A stretch of DNA of 64,000 bases from Pseudoalteromonas espejiana DSM 9414 (GCF_002221525.1 NZ_CP011028.1:2615001-2679000); one strand, 5' to 3'. Positions 8,966 through 18,873 are shown, counted from the first letter of the stretch. Notes: generated by a model not told the origin, from the letters alone. Numbers and translations: made by a program.

Positions 8966-9172
8966 GGGGTGCGGCACTTTTATTTTAACTAAGTAAATCA
9001 ACTGAACAGTAAATAAGCACAAACGCGTGAAAATGCAAACTAATGATGAACATTTACTTAACAAGTCGATTAAGTTGTGCTCAAATAAGGAGTTAAATTT
9101 TCGTAAAGGTTTGAGCCTTTAGTTGTAAAATTAAAAAAATAATAACAGGCATATTGTGTAGGGAATAAATAA

Positions 9173-10798
9173 ATGTCGGTGTTTTTACTAAATAAGCAAA
9201 CAGGTGAAGTGTCGCTCTCTTCACACCCAATTGATAGTGGGTTTCCTGTTACGGGAGCTCAACTTATAGAGCTCCTCGAGCAATCAGATTACTGCGAGTT
9301 TGAAGTGCTCTCTGGTAACATCGGTAAGTTATTTTCTCCCAGCAAAAATTATCAGCAAGAATCATTAGTTATAGCCAAGGCAGCGGACGCAACAATAGCT
9401 ATTAGTGTTGATGAAAAAAACATGGTTGCAGAGGCCATTATTACTACAGCCAAGGGCGGTGCGCTTTTGTCTATGGAGGCTGCTCAAGCTGCTTTGGCTG
9501 AAGCAGGCGTAAAAAAAGGGATCAGTCCGCGAGCACTAGATACTTGTTTAGGCCAGCAGTTTTCTCACTCATCGGGTACATCTTATCGTGCAATCGTGGC
9601 GCATGGCCGCAATCCTAAAGAAGGCACAGATGCAAAATTTGTTCGCCTTTGTTCTACCGCGCAAGACCGAGTACTAAGTCCACAAGCTAAAGAAGGTGGT
9701 AAGGTTGATATGAAAGACCTTGGCGCTATTATCACAGTAAAGCCAGGTACGCCTTTAATGCAGCGCGTTAGTGCTACCCCCGGTGAAGATGGCTATACAG
9801 TTTTTGGTGATATGATTAAAGCAACGCCAGGTAAAGAGCATCAACTTCAGCCATTTGACGGCACTAAAATAGACCCAAATAACCCGAATATTCTCATTGC
9901 AGACTGTAAAGGTGTACCTGTAGCCTTACCTCGCGGTATGCGTGTTGATGATGTTTTATGTTTTCATAATGTTGATGTTAGCACCGGCCATGTTGATTTT
10001 GATGGTAGCGTTATTATCTCTGGTGATATTAAAGATGGCATGCGCGTAAAAGCAAATGGCGATATTACCGTATTAGGATTTGTTGAGTCAGGCATAGTAG
10101 AAAGCCAAAGTGCTGTCACTATTATGCTTGGCGCTATTGGCAGAAACCGCGAAAACGAAGAAGCATTTACCTGTAAGATAACAGCGCAGCGTACTATTTC
10201 GATAGGTTACGCTCAATATTGCCACATTAAAACAGCGCAAGATTTGTTTATTGAGCGCCAAGCTCTGCACTGCGATTTAAGTGCTCGGCGTTTAATTCGT
10301 GTAGGCAAAGCAGGTAACCCGCGCGGTAAAATTATTGGCGGTAATATACTTGATGCAATGCGTATTGAAACGGGAGAGTTAGGCGCGCCAGCGGGTACCA
10401 AAACCCGTGTGTTTTTAGCTCAAAACTGGCATGAGTTGCGCTCAAAACAATCGCAAATAATTGATTTTGAGAAGGTACTAGCTAGTAAAACCTCAGCCCT
10501 TAAACAAGCCAGAGAAAAAGCGGTAAAAATTCCTGCTCCTGCTCAACGTCAACAATTATTAGATAAAATAACAGTTAATGAGCAACACATTAAAACTCGG
10601 GCTTTACATGTACAAAGGCAAAAAAGATTGGTGAAACAAAAAATTGCTCAACTGCTAGCAACTAGCCGCCTAAAAATAAATGAAATAATGCACCCGGGTG
10701 TGGAGCTTAAAATAGCAAAAGACACAAAGCAGTTTTCGCGTATTTACCCGCCCCACTTAGTTAGGCTCTCAGAGGGAAAAATTACTCAGTCGTTTTAA
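9173..10798 (+). CDS. FapA family protein (DUF342, flagellar assembly protein A-like)
   Basis: Large cytosolic protein of the FapA/DUF342 family (541 aa), associated in vibrios and alteromonads with flagellar or polar functions; the molecular role is unsettled. The N-terminal alpha/beta region runs to about residue 160. The central region (about 175-400) is rich in short beta-repeats such as [22 protein letters not shown] and [14 protein letters not shown], predicting a beta-helix-like fold. A Lys/Gln-rich coiled coil covers about 420-490, followed by a short basic C-terminal domain. The ATG follows AGGGAA. It is next to rnt and motY, and the motY neighbour supports a motility link. Its 3' end overlaps rnt by 17 bp on the opposite strand. 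Confidence 0.88.
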   Translation: MSVFLLNKQTGEVSLSSHPIDSGFPVTGAQLIELLEQSDYCEFEVLSGNIGKLFSPSKNYQQESLVIAKAADATIAISVDEKNMVAEAIITTAKGGALLSMEAAQAALAEAGVKKGISPRALDTCLGQQFSHSSGTSYRAIVAHGRNPKEGTDAKFVRLCSTAQDRVLSPQAKEGGKVDMKDLGAIITVKPGTPLMQRVSATPGEDGYTVFGDMIKATPGKEHQLQPFDGTKIDPNNPNILIADCKGVPVALPRGMRVDDVLCFHNVDVSTGHVDFDGSVIISGDIKDGMRVKANGDITVLGFVESGIVESQSAVTIMLGAIGRNRENEEAFTCKITAQRTISIGYAQYCHIKTAQDLFIERQALHCDLSARRLIRVGKAGNPRGKIIGGNILDAMRIETGELGAPAGTKTRVFLAQNWHELRSKQSQIIDFEKVLASKTSALKQAREKAVKIPAPAQRQQLLDKITVNEQHIKTRALHVQRQKRLVKQKIAQLLATSRLKINEIMHPGVELKIAKDTKQFSRIYPPHLVRLSEGKITQSF

Positions 10799-11471
10799 CT
10801 TCTGAGGTAGTTTCATCCTCTTGTGCGTCACTTTCTGGCAGTGGCGCTAAAGGCCAGCCGCCCAGCTCTTGCCATCTATTTACTATTAAACAATACAGCT
10901 CGGCGGTACGCTCTGTATCGTAAAGAGCAGAATGCGCTTGGCTGTTATCAAATTCAATTCCGGCAGCTCTACATGCTTTAGCAAGTACCGTTTGACCCAG
11001 TGCTAACCCCGCTAGCGATGTGGTATCAAAGCTCACAAATGGATGAAATGGCGTACGTTTAATATTATTACGTTCAATGGCTGCATTTAAAAAACCGTGA
11101 TCAAATGCGGCATTATGCGCAACCACAACTGAACGTTGGCAGCCTGCTGCTTTTTGCGCTTTGCGTACAGCTTTACATATTTCTTTTATTGCTTCGTCTT
11201 CAGGTACTGCACCACGTAATGGGCTAAATGGGTCTATGCCATTAAATTCAATAGCCGCTTGTTCAATGTTTGCCCCTTCAAAAGGCTCTACGTGAAAGTG
11301 CACGGTATGATCTATGCTGAGTAACCCTTCGTCATCCATTTTTAATATTGATACAGCAATTTCTAGAAGTGCGTCGGTTTCTTTATTAAATCCGGCCGTT
11401 TCTACATCAATAACAACAGGGAAAAAGCCACGAAAGCGTTGTGCGAAAAGTGTTTGCTCAGTATTTGCCAT
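10782..11471 (-). CDS. rnt: Ribonuclease T
   Basis: 3'-5' exoribonuclease that trims the 3' ends of tRNAs (end turnover of CCA) and of other stable RNAs. The 229-aa DEDDh exonuclease carries Asp22 and Glu24 (DVETAG), Asp124 (HNAAFDHGF), His180 and Asp185 ([10 protein letters not shown]). That is the complete catalytic set at the spacing of E. coli RNase T. An acidic C-terminal tail of about 20 residues extends beyond the fold. The start ATG lies at 11469-11471. It is convergent with fapA (17-bp overlap) and divergent from motY; the rnt-motY adjacency is also known in Vibrio. Confidence 0.96.
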   Translation of the reverse strand: MANTEQTLFAQRFRGFFPVVIDVETAGFNKETDALLEIAVSILKMDDEGLLSIDHTVHFHVEPFEGANIEQAAIEFNGIDPFSPLRGAVPEDEAIKEICKAVRKAQKAAGCQRSVVVAHNAAFDHGFLNAAIERNNIKRTPFHPFVSFDTTSLAGLALGQTVLAKACRAAGIEFDNSQAHSALYDTERTAELYCLIVNRWQELGGWPLAPLPESDAQEDETTSEVKTTE

Positions 11472-11672
11472 AGTCTTCTTGGTTTATGAGGATAAGCTCA
11501 CTATTATGTCAAAAGTGGGGCCTACTCGGCTAGGGCTTTATAAATTATTTAATTTATATATTGTAGGCATGCTATTTGCTTTTAAAATATTGCTACCCAT
11601 ATTGGTTATTAATTTAGCCTAACTTTTGTAGCACGCCAAAATATTGGCTTAGTTGATTAAGTGGAGCATTTT

Positions 11673-12551
11673 ATGAAGTTTAAGTTGTTATTTATTAGCG
11701 TTAGCCTAGGCACAGCTTTATTAAGTTGTAGCTCACACGCGGCTATGCGCCAGTACAGTGCAACTCAAGATAACTCAAATTGGGAAGTTGTAAAAACAAC
11801 CCGCCTACAATGCCAGTTAAATCACGAAGTTCCCTACTACGGGGAAGCAATATTTAAAGCATCTGCAAGTAAAAATAAAAACTTAACCTTTAATTTAGAT
11901 ATGGTTGTTCGCCCCGATAATTATAATATTGCTGGGTTAAAAGCAGTGCCGCCGGCATGGCGTGCAGGCTTGCCAGCTCGTGATATTACCAATATGAAGT
12001 TACTTAAAAAGTTTGACGGTGAATTAGCTAATAAACCCGCATGGGAAATGCTGACTGAGCTTGAAAAAGGGTTCCACCCTACTTTTTATTACCAAGACTG
12101 GCAAAATAGTGCCGATAAAATTGCCGTGGGTATTTCAAGCGTTAATTTTAAGCAAGCTTACTGGGCTTTTTTGCAATGTCGCGATGAATTACTGCCATAC
12201 AGCTTTGAAGATATTTCATTTACCATAATGAATTACCAGTCAAATAGCAGTAAGCTCACTAAAGAGTCGCAAAAACGCTTAGACAAAATTGCTGAATATT
12301 TAAAAAATGATACAAGTATAGAATCTATAAGTATTGATTCTTACACCGATAGCTATGGCGGACGATGGAATAACCTAGACTTATCACGTAAGCGCGCAAA
12401 AGCGATTAAAGACTACATGGTAAGTATTGGTGTTGACGAAGCAAAAGTAAAAACAACTGGCTTGGGCGAAAAACGCTTTGTTGATACAAACGAAAACATT
12501 TTAGGGCGCGACAAAAACCGCCGATTAATTATTCAAATTGCAAAAATGTAA
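11673..12551 (+). CDS. motY: Sodium-driven flagellar stator ring protein MotY
   Basis: Component of the periplasmic T-ring that anchors PomAB-type stators around the polar flagellar motor. The 292-aa product starts at ATG 11673, with GTGGAG six bases upstream. A signal peptide ends near SCSSHA; the LLSC sequence could be a weak lipobox. Residues of about 25-165 form the MotY-specific N-terminal domain (RPDNYNIAGLK, PPAWRAGLPARD). Residues of about 170-290 are an OmpA-like peptidoglycan-binding domain with SNSSKLTKESQKRLDKIA, DSYTDSYGG and NLDLSRKRAKAIKDYM. Length equals Vibrio MotY (about 293 aa), and the rnt neighbour is the same as in Vibrio. The other motor genes lie outside the window. 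Confidence 0.92.
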   Translation: MKFKLLFISVSLGTALLSCSSHAAMRQYSATQDNSNWEVVKTTRLQCQLNHEVPYYGEAIFKASASKNKNLTFNLDMVVRPDNYNIAGLKAVPPAWRAGLPARDITNMKLLKKFDGELANKPAWEMLTELEKGFHPTFYYQDWQNSADKIAVGISSVNFKQAYWAFLQCRDELLPYSFEDISFTIMNYQSNSSKLTKESQKRLDKIAEYLKNDTSIESISIDSYTDSYGGRWNNLDLSRKRAKAIKDYMVSIGVDEAKVKTTGLGEKRFVDTNENILGRDKNRRLIIQIAKM

Positions 12552-12556
12552 TGCTG

Positions 12557-13444
12557 CTATTTTAATTTGCTTCGTTTTAATACTGTATCGCCAAATTGAA
12601 ATAGCGCTAAACTTAAAAATATAATTACGGCCCCAATAATAAGCTCTTGGCTTAAAGGTTCATTATTTAAAAACGCACCTAGTGCTAATGCAAAGCTAGG
12701 CGTAATTAAGCTGCTTAGTGCAACGGTACTGGCATTTAAATTTTGCAGTACATGAAAATACGCCAGCGCCCCTACAATTGAGCCAAAAATGCCTAAGTAA
12801 GCAATACTCCACAACGAACGTGCATTCCAAAGCGTTACACTAATTTGCCCATCCACCAGCCACCATAAAACAGCAAATAATGGAGTTACAAATACCAATG
12901 CGCCGAAAGTAGTCGCCATAGGGTGAATCGCTATTTTTACGCGCTTGATCATAACGCTGCTTAAGCTAAATAAGGTGACCGCCAGTAGCACGTATAGCAA
13001 GCCAACCCCTTGCGTTTGAGAGGTTTGTAATTGGTTATAACTAACAAAATATAATCCAATTAAAGCAAAGCTAAGCCCAATTAACTTACTAGGGCTAAAT
13101 TTAGGCTCGTTAAGTAACCTTTGAGCTAAAAAGCCAGAAAGGATTGGCGCTAAACCAAATACCAGGGAAATAATACCAGAGGGCACAGAAGTAGCCGCCA
13201 TATAACTAAGCGACATCCCGCCAAATATACCCACACTCGAATACGTATAAAGCACACAGGCGTTTTTATTCCACGGCACACGAATATTAGCAATAGCCAC
13301 TATTAAACCTGCTACAAATAAGCCTATGATCATTCGCATTAAAACGGCAAGAGTTGGCGCTACTGTTTCGCTACTCCAAACAATACCAAGTGGTGTAGTG
13401 CACCAAATAATAACGAGCAATAGATAAGATAGTTTTACTGGCAC
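12557..13444 (-). CDS. EamA/DMT-superfamily permease
   Basis: Inner-membrane transporter with the duplicated five-TM EamA architecture (295 aa, about ten hydrophobic segments). It has the family-typical N-terminal VIIWCTTPLGIVWSSE and a second-repeat segment GALAYFHVLQNLNASTVALSSLITP. Members export metabolites or amino acids, and the substrate cannot be assigned. A GTG at 13444 preceded by AAAGGA is the best start. Its stop is 5 bp from the motY stop (convergent), with no room for a separate terminator. Confidence 0.87.
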   Translation of the reverse strand: MPVKLSYLLLVIIWCTTPLGIVWSSETVAPTLAVLMRMIIGLFVAGLIVAIANIRVPWNKNACVLYTYSSVGIFGGMSLSYMAATSVPSGIISLVFGLAPILSGFLAQRLLNEPKFSPSKLIGLSFALIGLYFVSYNQLQTSQTQGVGLLYVLLAVTLFSLSSVMIKRVKIAIHPMATTFGALVFVTPLFAVLWWLVDGQISVTLWNARSLWSIAYLGIFGSIVGALAYFHVLQNLNASTVALSSLITPSFALALGAFLNNEPLSQELIIGAVIIFLSLALFQFGDTVLKRSKLK

Positions 13445-13537
13445 ACGCCATTCCTTTGCACTTTTAAATAGCCTTATTAGGTAAATTATACGTCTGTAGC
13501 TAACAGCGAGTACATATATAAAACGCTAAAATACAGC

Positions 13538-13555
13538 TGTACATTCAAACTTACA
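13538..13555 (+). promoter_or_regulatory. TyrR-box-like site upstream of the tyrosine permease gene
   Basis: TGTACA-TTCAAA-CTTACA matches the 18-bp TyrR box TGTAAA-N6-TTTACA at 10 of its 12 defined positions. It lies 91-108 bp upstream of the tyrP-like start. TyrR itself is encoded at 43683-45239. Function is inferred. Confidence 0.6.
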
Positions 13556-13645
13556 TATAAATGACAGGCAATTATGACAAAACTATTTATGTTTAGTGAA
13601 ACTAGTTATATCTTGAGTGCCTCTCACACATTTTAGGATAGTTAA

Positions 13646-14848
13646 GTGCTTAAAAATAAAACAATAGGTAGCATGTTAATTGTTGCAGGTACCACTATTG
13701 GCGCAGGAATGCTGGCGTTACCAATAGCCTCTGCAGGACTTGGATTTAATACTGCACTCGCGCTAATAATAGCGAGCTGGTTATTAATGACCTACACCGC
13801 CTTACTCATGTTGGAACTTCATCAACATGCGCCAAGAGACGCAACGCTCAATACTTTAGCTAAAAAGTGGCTTGGAAAACGAGGGCAATACATTGCTAAC
13901 TTTTCAATGGTATTTTTATTTTATGCACTGTGCGCTGCATACATTGCAGGTGGCGGAGCGCAGTTACAATCGCGTATAACCACTGATTTAGATATAAACA
14001 TAGCCCCACAAGTTACCTCTATTTTTTTGGCGTTTGTTATAGCCGTTGTGGTAACACTGGGTACCAGTAAAGTAGATAAGTTAAACCGTGTACTATTTAG
14101 TATAAAAATTATCGTGCTAGGCAGTTTGTTTTATATGCTCACTCCCTATGTACAAGGTAAACACTTACTAGAAATGCCTGTAGAACAAGGGCTTATTTTA
14201 TCAGCATTACCGGTTATTTTTACTTCGTTTGGGTTTCATGGGTCTATTCCTTCTATTGTTAAATATGTAGGCCTTGAAACTAAAGTACTGCGTAAGGTCA
14301 TGATTGCAGGTGCCGCTTTACCGTTAGTTATTTATATTTTTTGGCAATTGCTAAGCCAAGGCATCATGCAGCAAAGCGACTTATTAAGCAGTAATGGCTT
14401 AACAGGTTTTGTAAGCAGCGTGGCAAATATTGCGCATAACCCACATGTTACTACGGCTGTGACCTTATTTGCCGACTTAGCTTTAGCGACCTCTTTTTTA
14501 GGCGTAAGTTTAGGGTTATTTGATTTTTTTGCCGATGCCCTTAAAAAAGGTGACAACACGTCTGACAGAATTAAAACAGCGCTAATTACGTTTATTCCGC
14601 CATTGGGGTTTGCACTATTTTACCCGCAAGGATTTATTATGGCACTAGGCTACGCCGCGATTGCACTTGTTGTACTTGCAATCTTTTTGCCGGTATCTAT
14701 GGTGTATAAACAACGAAGTGCAGGCACCCTCTCAGGCTATAAAGTTCGCAGTGGTAATGTTGGATTAGCTATTGCTGGCTTGTGTGGCGTAGCAATTATT
14801 TCAGCCCAGTTATTACAAATGATGGGAGTTATACCCGCTATTGGTTAA
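13646..14848 (+). CDS. tyrP: Aromatic amino acid (tyrosine-type) permease
   Basis: Proton-coupled importer of the HAAAP family (TyrP/Mtr/TnaB) in the inner membrane. The 400-aa protein has about eleven TM segments. The N-terminal GSMLIVAGTTIGAGMLALP is the family signature. VIFTSFGFHGSIPSIVKY and LFADLALATSFLGVSLGLFDFFAD agree closely with E. coli TyrP as I recall it (403 aa). Overall resemblance favours tyrosine over tryptophan as substrate, but the specificity is inferred. The start is a GTG. A TyrR-like box lies upstream and a hairpin terminator follows directly. Confidence 0.88.
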   Translation: MLKNKTIGSMLIVAGTTIGAGMLALPIASAGLGFNTALALIIASWLLMTYTALLMLELHQHAPRDATLNTLAKKWLGKRGQYIANFSMVFLFYALCAAYIAGGGAQLQSRITTDLDINIAPQVTSIFLAFVIAVVVTLGTSKVDKLNRVLFSIKIIVLGSLFYMLTPYVQGKHLLEMPVEQGLILSALPVIFTSFGFHGSIPSIVKYVGLETKVLRKVMIAGAALPLVIYIFWQLLSQGIMQQSDLLSSNGLTGFVSSVANIAHNPHVTTAVTLFADLALATSFLGVSLGLFDFFADALKKGDNTSDRIKTALITFIPPLGFALFYPQGFIMALGYAAIALVVLAIFLPVSMVYKQRSAGTLSGYKVRSGNVGLAIAGLCGVAIISAQLLQMMGVIPAIG

Positions 14849-14853
14849 TAACG

Positions 14854-14878
14854 TAGCCCCTTAAACGTTAAGGGGCTA
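14854..14878. terminator. Terminator between tyrP and ggt
   Basis: A perfect 11-bp stem (14854-14864 with 14868-14878) has a 3-nt loop and lies between the convergent stops of tyrP and ggt. The T-run is weak on both sides, but the stem is GC-rich in the middle. Confidence 0.7.
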
Positions 14879-14889
14879 TATTTAACCGT

Positions 14890-16563
14890 TTAAAATACGA
14901 TTGATTTACCCCGCCCAGATTTTTCAGATGCAGCATCTAGCTGCCCATTTTTATTAATAATAACCTGCAAATCACCAAAACGACGCTCATCTAGGGTGTA
15001 ACCCATTTTTATAAGCTCTGCTTTTGTATTTTCACTAAGTCCTGCATGTGTTCTGATCACATTTTTAGGCCATAATTGATGGTGAAATCGAGTACTGTTC
15101 ACAATATCAGCTGCGCTCATATTAAATTCAACCGCATTTAAAATAGATTCATACACAGAGCTAATTATGGTTGTGCCGCCCGGTGAACCGGTGACCATTT
15201 TTACGGTGTTGTTTTGTAGTAAAATTGTTGGTGTCATAGAGCTAAGCATACGCTTATGTGGTTGTATTTCGTTTGCTTTACCGCCAATAGCACCAAATGC
15301 ATTCATAGCACCTGGTTTGGCACTAAAGTCATCCATTTCATCATTTAAAATAAACCCAGCGCCTTCTACTACAACCCCACTGCCAAATCCTAAATTAATG
15401 GTGGTTGTGTTTGCTACGGCATTGCCCATTTTATCAATAATTGAAAAATGCGTAGTTTGCTCGCTTTCTTTAAGGCCTGGTTTTATATTTTCGGTGGTAG
15501 AAATAGCCGTTAAAGAAATACTTTCACTACGTTGCTCAAGGTAATTAATATCTGTAAGTGCTGACACTGGCACATTAAAAAAGTCGGGATCGCCCAAGTA
15601 CTCGGCTCTATCGGCAAATACGCGCTTACCTATTTCAGCAAGTAAATGCACATATTGCGCTGAGTTATGAACTACACCCATGTTTGGCTTTTTAAGCTCA
15701 TACATTTTTAGCCACTGCAAAATAGCAATACCACCTGAGCTTGGTGGCGGTGATGTTAATACTTCATAACCATTCCACTTGGCCTTAATTGGTATGCGTG
15801 ATTTTGCGGTATAGTTTTTTAAATCAGCTTGGGTAATGATTCCACCGTGCTGCTGCATAAAGTTCGCGATAATACGCGCAGTTTCGCCTTTATAAAACCC
15901 ATCTTGGCCTTTGTCTCTTATGCGCTTTAATGTCGCTGCTAGCTCCGGCTGTTTAAATACTTTATTCGCTTTTATGCCTGCAAAATATTTTTCAAAATTC
16001 ACGTTTATTTTTTGCTTTTGCAAGTTAGCAATATACCGCTCTACTCCATTGGCTAACTTAGGTGGCACCTTAAAGCCCTGCTCTGCCAACGTAACCGCAG
16101 GCTGTACCAAGGTTGCCCATTTTAAAGTGCCGTGTTTTTTATGGGCGAGCCACATACCTGCTACGCTGCCTGGTACACCACTGGCATGAATGCCATAAAT
16201 AGATTTATTTTTTATTACATCACCTTGTGCATCTAAGTACATATCGCGGTGAGCTGCTTGCGGGGCTGTTTCTCTGTAGTCTATAAAATCGCTTTTACCC
16301 TCTTTTTGAATAAGCATAAAGCCACCACCACCAATATTACCGGCTTCGGGTAAAGTCACAGCAAGTACAAATTGCGCTGCAATTGCGGCATCTACTGCAT
16401 TACCACCTTGTTCTAATATATTTTTAGCTGTATCGGCGCTAAATGAATCTGGCATTGCCACTGCGCTTTGGCTTACTTGCTCAGCCTGTAAAGTAAAAAT
16501 ACAGAGCTGGAATAAAAATACACTTTTGGTAAGTAACTTAACTGGTGAAAAAAATAACCCCAT
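14890..16563 (-). CDS. ggt: Gamma-glutamyltranspeptidase
   Basis: Periplasmic N-terminal-nucleophile hydrolase that cleaves glutathione and gamma-glutamyl compounds. The 557-aa precursor has an N-terminal signal peptide (to about residue 27) and the large-subunit segment EQGGNAVDAAIAA. The autoprocessing site is EQ|TTHFSIID, where Thr370 would become the nucleophile of the small subunit. GSPGGTTIISSV supplies the oxyanion glycines. Total length is a little shorter than E. coli Ggt (about 580). It is monocistronic, with AGGGAT before the ATG. It could supply cysteine and glutamate from external glutathione. Confidence 0.94.
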   Translation of the reverse strand: MGLFFSPVKLLTKSVFLFQLCIFTLQAEQVSQSAVAMPDSFSADTAKNILEQGGNAVDAAIAAQFVLAVTLPEAGNIGGGGFMLIQKEGKSDFIDYRETAPQAAHRDMYLDAQGDVIKNKSIYGIHASGVPGSVAGMWLAHKKHGTLKWATLVQPAVTLAEQGFKVPPKLANGVERYIANLQKQKINVNFEKYFAGIKANKVFKQPELAATLKRIRDKGQDGFYKGETARIIANFMQQHGGIITQADLKNYTAKSRIPIKAKWNGYEVLTSPPPSSGGIAILQWLKMYELKKPNMGVVHNSAQYVHLLAEIGKRVFADRAEYLGDPDFFNVPVSALTDINYLEQRSESISLTAISTTENIKPGLKESEQTTHFSIIDKMGNAVANTTTINLGFGSGVVVEGAGFILNDEMDDFSAKPGAMNAFGAIGGKANEIQPHKRMLSSMTPTILLQNNTVKMVTGSPGGTTIISSVYESILNAVEFNMSAADIVNSTRFHHQLWPKNVIRTHAGLSENTKAELIKMGYTLDERRFGDLQVIINKNGQLDAASEKSGRGKSIVF

Positions 16564-16660
16564 ACAACATCCCTAATTTTATTTTATATTTTTAAAACCA
16601 CATTTATGCACACCACCAAAGGCTAGGTCAATGTTTATACAACTAAAGTTTATTTAAAGG

Positions 16661-17203
16661 TTAGAGGTTTTTGCTATACATAACGGCCTCTAAATTACCG
16701 TGTTCATCGGTATGCGCGTAGCTTTTTACAAATACCATACCTAGCTTTTGCATTACCTTAATTGAGCCGGCGTTTTGAGCAATTGCAATGGCAGTTATCG
16801 TTTTTATATCGGGTTGTTTAGCAAGTTCATTACATAAAGCGGTGGCGGCCTCAGTTGCATAACCATATCCCCAACTGGCTTGTTTAAAACGCCAGCCTAT
16901 TTCTATGTCGCTAAAATCTGGAGTTTGTGTAAAAAAATGCATGGGCCTTAATAATACCCAGCCTATAAATGCGTTATCTTCTTTTAATGTTACTTTCCAA
17001 AGACCCCACCCTTTGTTTTCATTCCTATAGGCGAGCATTCTAGGAATCCCTATTGTTTTAATTTGCTCTTGTGTTGTGGGTATACCCCGGTTTATATATT
17101 TCATAACAGCAGAGTCTTGGTCTAGCTCAAACAATAGCGGCCAGTCGTGTTCGTTCATTAATTGAAAATTTAATCGCTTTGTTACAGGTGTGTTCATTTT
17201 CAT
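16661..17203 (-). CDS. GNAT-family N-acetyltransferase (RimJ/RimL-like)
   Basis: Predicted acetyl-CoA-dependent acyltransferase of 180 aa; substrate unknown. It opens with the RimJ/RimL pattern TKRLNFQLMNEHDWPLLFELDQD. The middle contains FIGWVLLRP and DIEIGWRFKQASWGYGYATEAATAL, the acetyl-CoA pyrophosphate loop region (Gln/Arg-x-x-Gly-x-Gly/Ala variant WGYGYA). It ends with NAGSIKVMQKLGMVFVKSY, the usual C-terminal GNAT helix. Possible roles are protein N-terminal or small-molecule acetylation. It stands alone between ggt and a divergent lipoprotein gene. Confidence 0.87.
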   Translation of the reverse strand: MKMNTPVTKRLNFQLMNEHDWPLLFELDQDSAVMKYINRGIPTTQEQIKTIGIPRMLAYRNENKGWGLWKVTLKEDNAFIGWVLLRPMHFFTQTPDFSDIEIGWRFKQASWGYGYATEAATALCNELAKQPDIKTITAIAIAQNAGSIKVMQKLGMVFVKSYAHTDEHGNLEAVMYSKNL

Positions 17204-17254
17204 TGTTCTATAGTTAACGTGAATTAATTATTTGTCTCTAAGGAGAGATAGCAC

Positions 17255-17623
17255 ATGAACAAATTAGCAGGTTTAGCTTTATTAGGCACTTTAATTACAC
17301 TTACCGGTTGTGAAGACGCACAAGAAGTGAAAGAAGATGCAAAAGATAAAAGCGCTCAAATGCAAGAGCAGCTTGGTGATACATGGGATGACGTAAAAGA
17401 TAAAGCCAATGAGCTTAAAAATGACGAGTCATTAAATGAGCTTATGGAACAAAGCAAAGCTATGGGCTTAGACATGTATGACGATGGCAAAGAAATTGCG
17501 GTTGATGCATGGATAAAAAGTAAAGAAGCCGCTGGCGAACTAACTGAAAAAACTAAGCAAAAAGCACAAGAAATTGCACAAGAAATTGAAGAAGCACGCG
17601 AAGCGCATTCTCAAGAGCAATAA
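17255..17623 (+). CDS. Small helical lipoprotein, function unknown
   Basis: Not recognised. The 122-aa product starts at an ATG preceded by AAGGAGAG. It has a lipoprotein signal peptide with lipobox LTGC (Cys19 would be lipidated). The mature part is almost entirely charged, with Lys/Glu/Asp-rich amphipathic heptads (EDAKDKSAQMQEQ, KEAAGELTEKTKQKAQEIAQE). This predicts long helices or a coiled coil in the periplasm, like envelope-stress or YtxH/apolipoprotein-like repeats. Asp at position +2 (CED) is the inner-membrane retention signal in enterobacteria, so the protein may stay in the inner membrane. It is monocistronic with a following terminator. Confidence 0.82.
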   Translation: MNKLAGLALLGTLITLTGCEDAQEVKEDAKDKSAQMQEQLGDTWDDVKDKANELKNDESLNELMEQSKAMGLDMYDDGKEIAVDAWIKSKEAAGELTEKTKQKAQEIAQEIEEAREAHSQEQ

Positions 17624-17662
17624 GCTTTAATAGTTTTATTATTAAAAAATTAGTGCTTTACA

Positions 17663-17698
17663 AAAAAGGCTGTAAATATAACTATTTGCAGCCTTTTT
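17663..17698. terminator. Bidirectional terminator between the lipoprotein gene and glnB
   Basis: A 16-bp stem with one wobble pair (17663-17678 with 17683-17698) has A- and T-runs at its ends, placed between two convergent genes. Confidence 0.85.
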
Positions 17699-17731
17699 AG
17701 CTTTATATACAAAGATGTTTGAGCTATAAAA

Positions 17732-18082
<351 letters not shown>

Positions 18083-18226
18083 TTAAAGCTTTAGTTGCCT
18101 CGATTTTAGACAATCATGGAGTTCATAGCAAACAAAGCGATTGAATTCGATGATAAAACAATCAGTCATGGTATAATTAAATTAATAAACCTAGCTATAA
18201 TAACAAGCGCAGTAAGAGAGAATACG

Positions 18227-18811
18227 ATGAAAAAGTACCAAAACGGTTTAACTTTATTAGAGCTAATGGTAACAGTGGCCATAGTTGGTATTATTGCCTC
18301 AATAGCACTTTGGGACAGCAGTGATATGCTTGAGGAAAACAGAGCGGAAAATTTTTTACTCGAGTTAAAAAGAAATATTGCATATGCACGCTCACAAGCA
18401 GCGAGCACAGATGAAATAGTAATTGTATGTCCTGTTCCCAGAGCAAAAACACTTGGCACTTCCAATCTCACATGTCAAAGTGGTTGGGGCTCAACTAATA
18501 CTGTGATCTTATTTATAGATGCTAATAATAATGATAACTATGATAGTGCAAATGATAGCCTGCTGCGAGTAATGCCGGATGTGTCTTCTAATGACAAAAT
18601 AAAATTCACTGGTGATAGCTATCTTCGTTTTGATACTAGCGGACGAATTACAACAAATCTTACCGACCCAAAAGTTGATAAGCTGACCGGTTTTATTTAT
18701 TGTCCGAATAGTGATAACAAAAACAATAAAGCACTTAACGTATCGGTCTCTGGTACAGCTTTTTATCGTGGTGACACTGACGAAGTCTGTGTAAAAAACA
18801 CACAGGGTTAG
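18227..18811 (+). CDS. fimT: FimT/GspH-type minor pilin
   Basis: Type IV pilus minor pilin or pseudopilin of the FimT/FimU (GspH) family, 194 aa. The start at ATG 18227 follows AAGAGAG; the frame is open upstream, but the prepilin leader fits only here. The short leader MKKYQNG is followed by LTLLELMVTVAIVGIIAS, where PilD would cleave after Gly7 and Glu5 of the mature form is present. The C-terminal head contains several Cys and the segment GFIYCPNSDN. A paralogous gene follows 62 bp downstream. The pair runs towards pilE, unlike the co-directional fimT-fimU-pilV order of Pseudomonas. Which of the two is FimU cannot be decided. Confidence 0.85.
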   Translation: MKKYQNGLTLLELMVTVAIVGIIASIALWDSSDMLEENRAENFLLELKRNIAYARSQAASTDEIVIVCPVPRAKTLGTSNLTCQSGWGSTNTVILFIDANNNDNYDSANDSLLRVMPDVSSNDKIKFTGDSYLRFDTSGRITTNLTDPKVDKLTGFIYCPNSDNKNNKALNVSVSGTAFYRGDTDEVCVKNTQG

Positions 18812-18873
18812 CTTGTTATATTTGTGTCATTTACTAGACTGAGTTAATCATTTATTAATTCAGGTCTTCAGGG

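Noticed and set aside
11506..11622. A 38-codon frame with one hydrophobic segment between rnt and motY
   Set aside because: The only ribosome-binding-like GAGGA is about 12 bases from the ATG and no other support is visible; the frame may be chance in AT-rich DNA. Conservation data would be needed.
15167..16189. Plus-strand open frames of 125 and 92 codons opposite ggt
   Set aside because: Both are antisense to a complete gamma-glutamyltranspeptidase gene and have no ribosome-binding site or domain.
18116..18226. Longer start for the first FimT-like pilin
   Set aside because: The extra 37 residues would precede the prepilin leader and block PilD processing; the ATG at 18227 has a ribosome-binding site and a normal leader.
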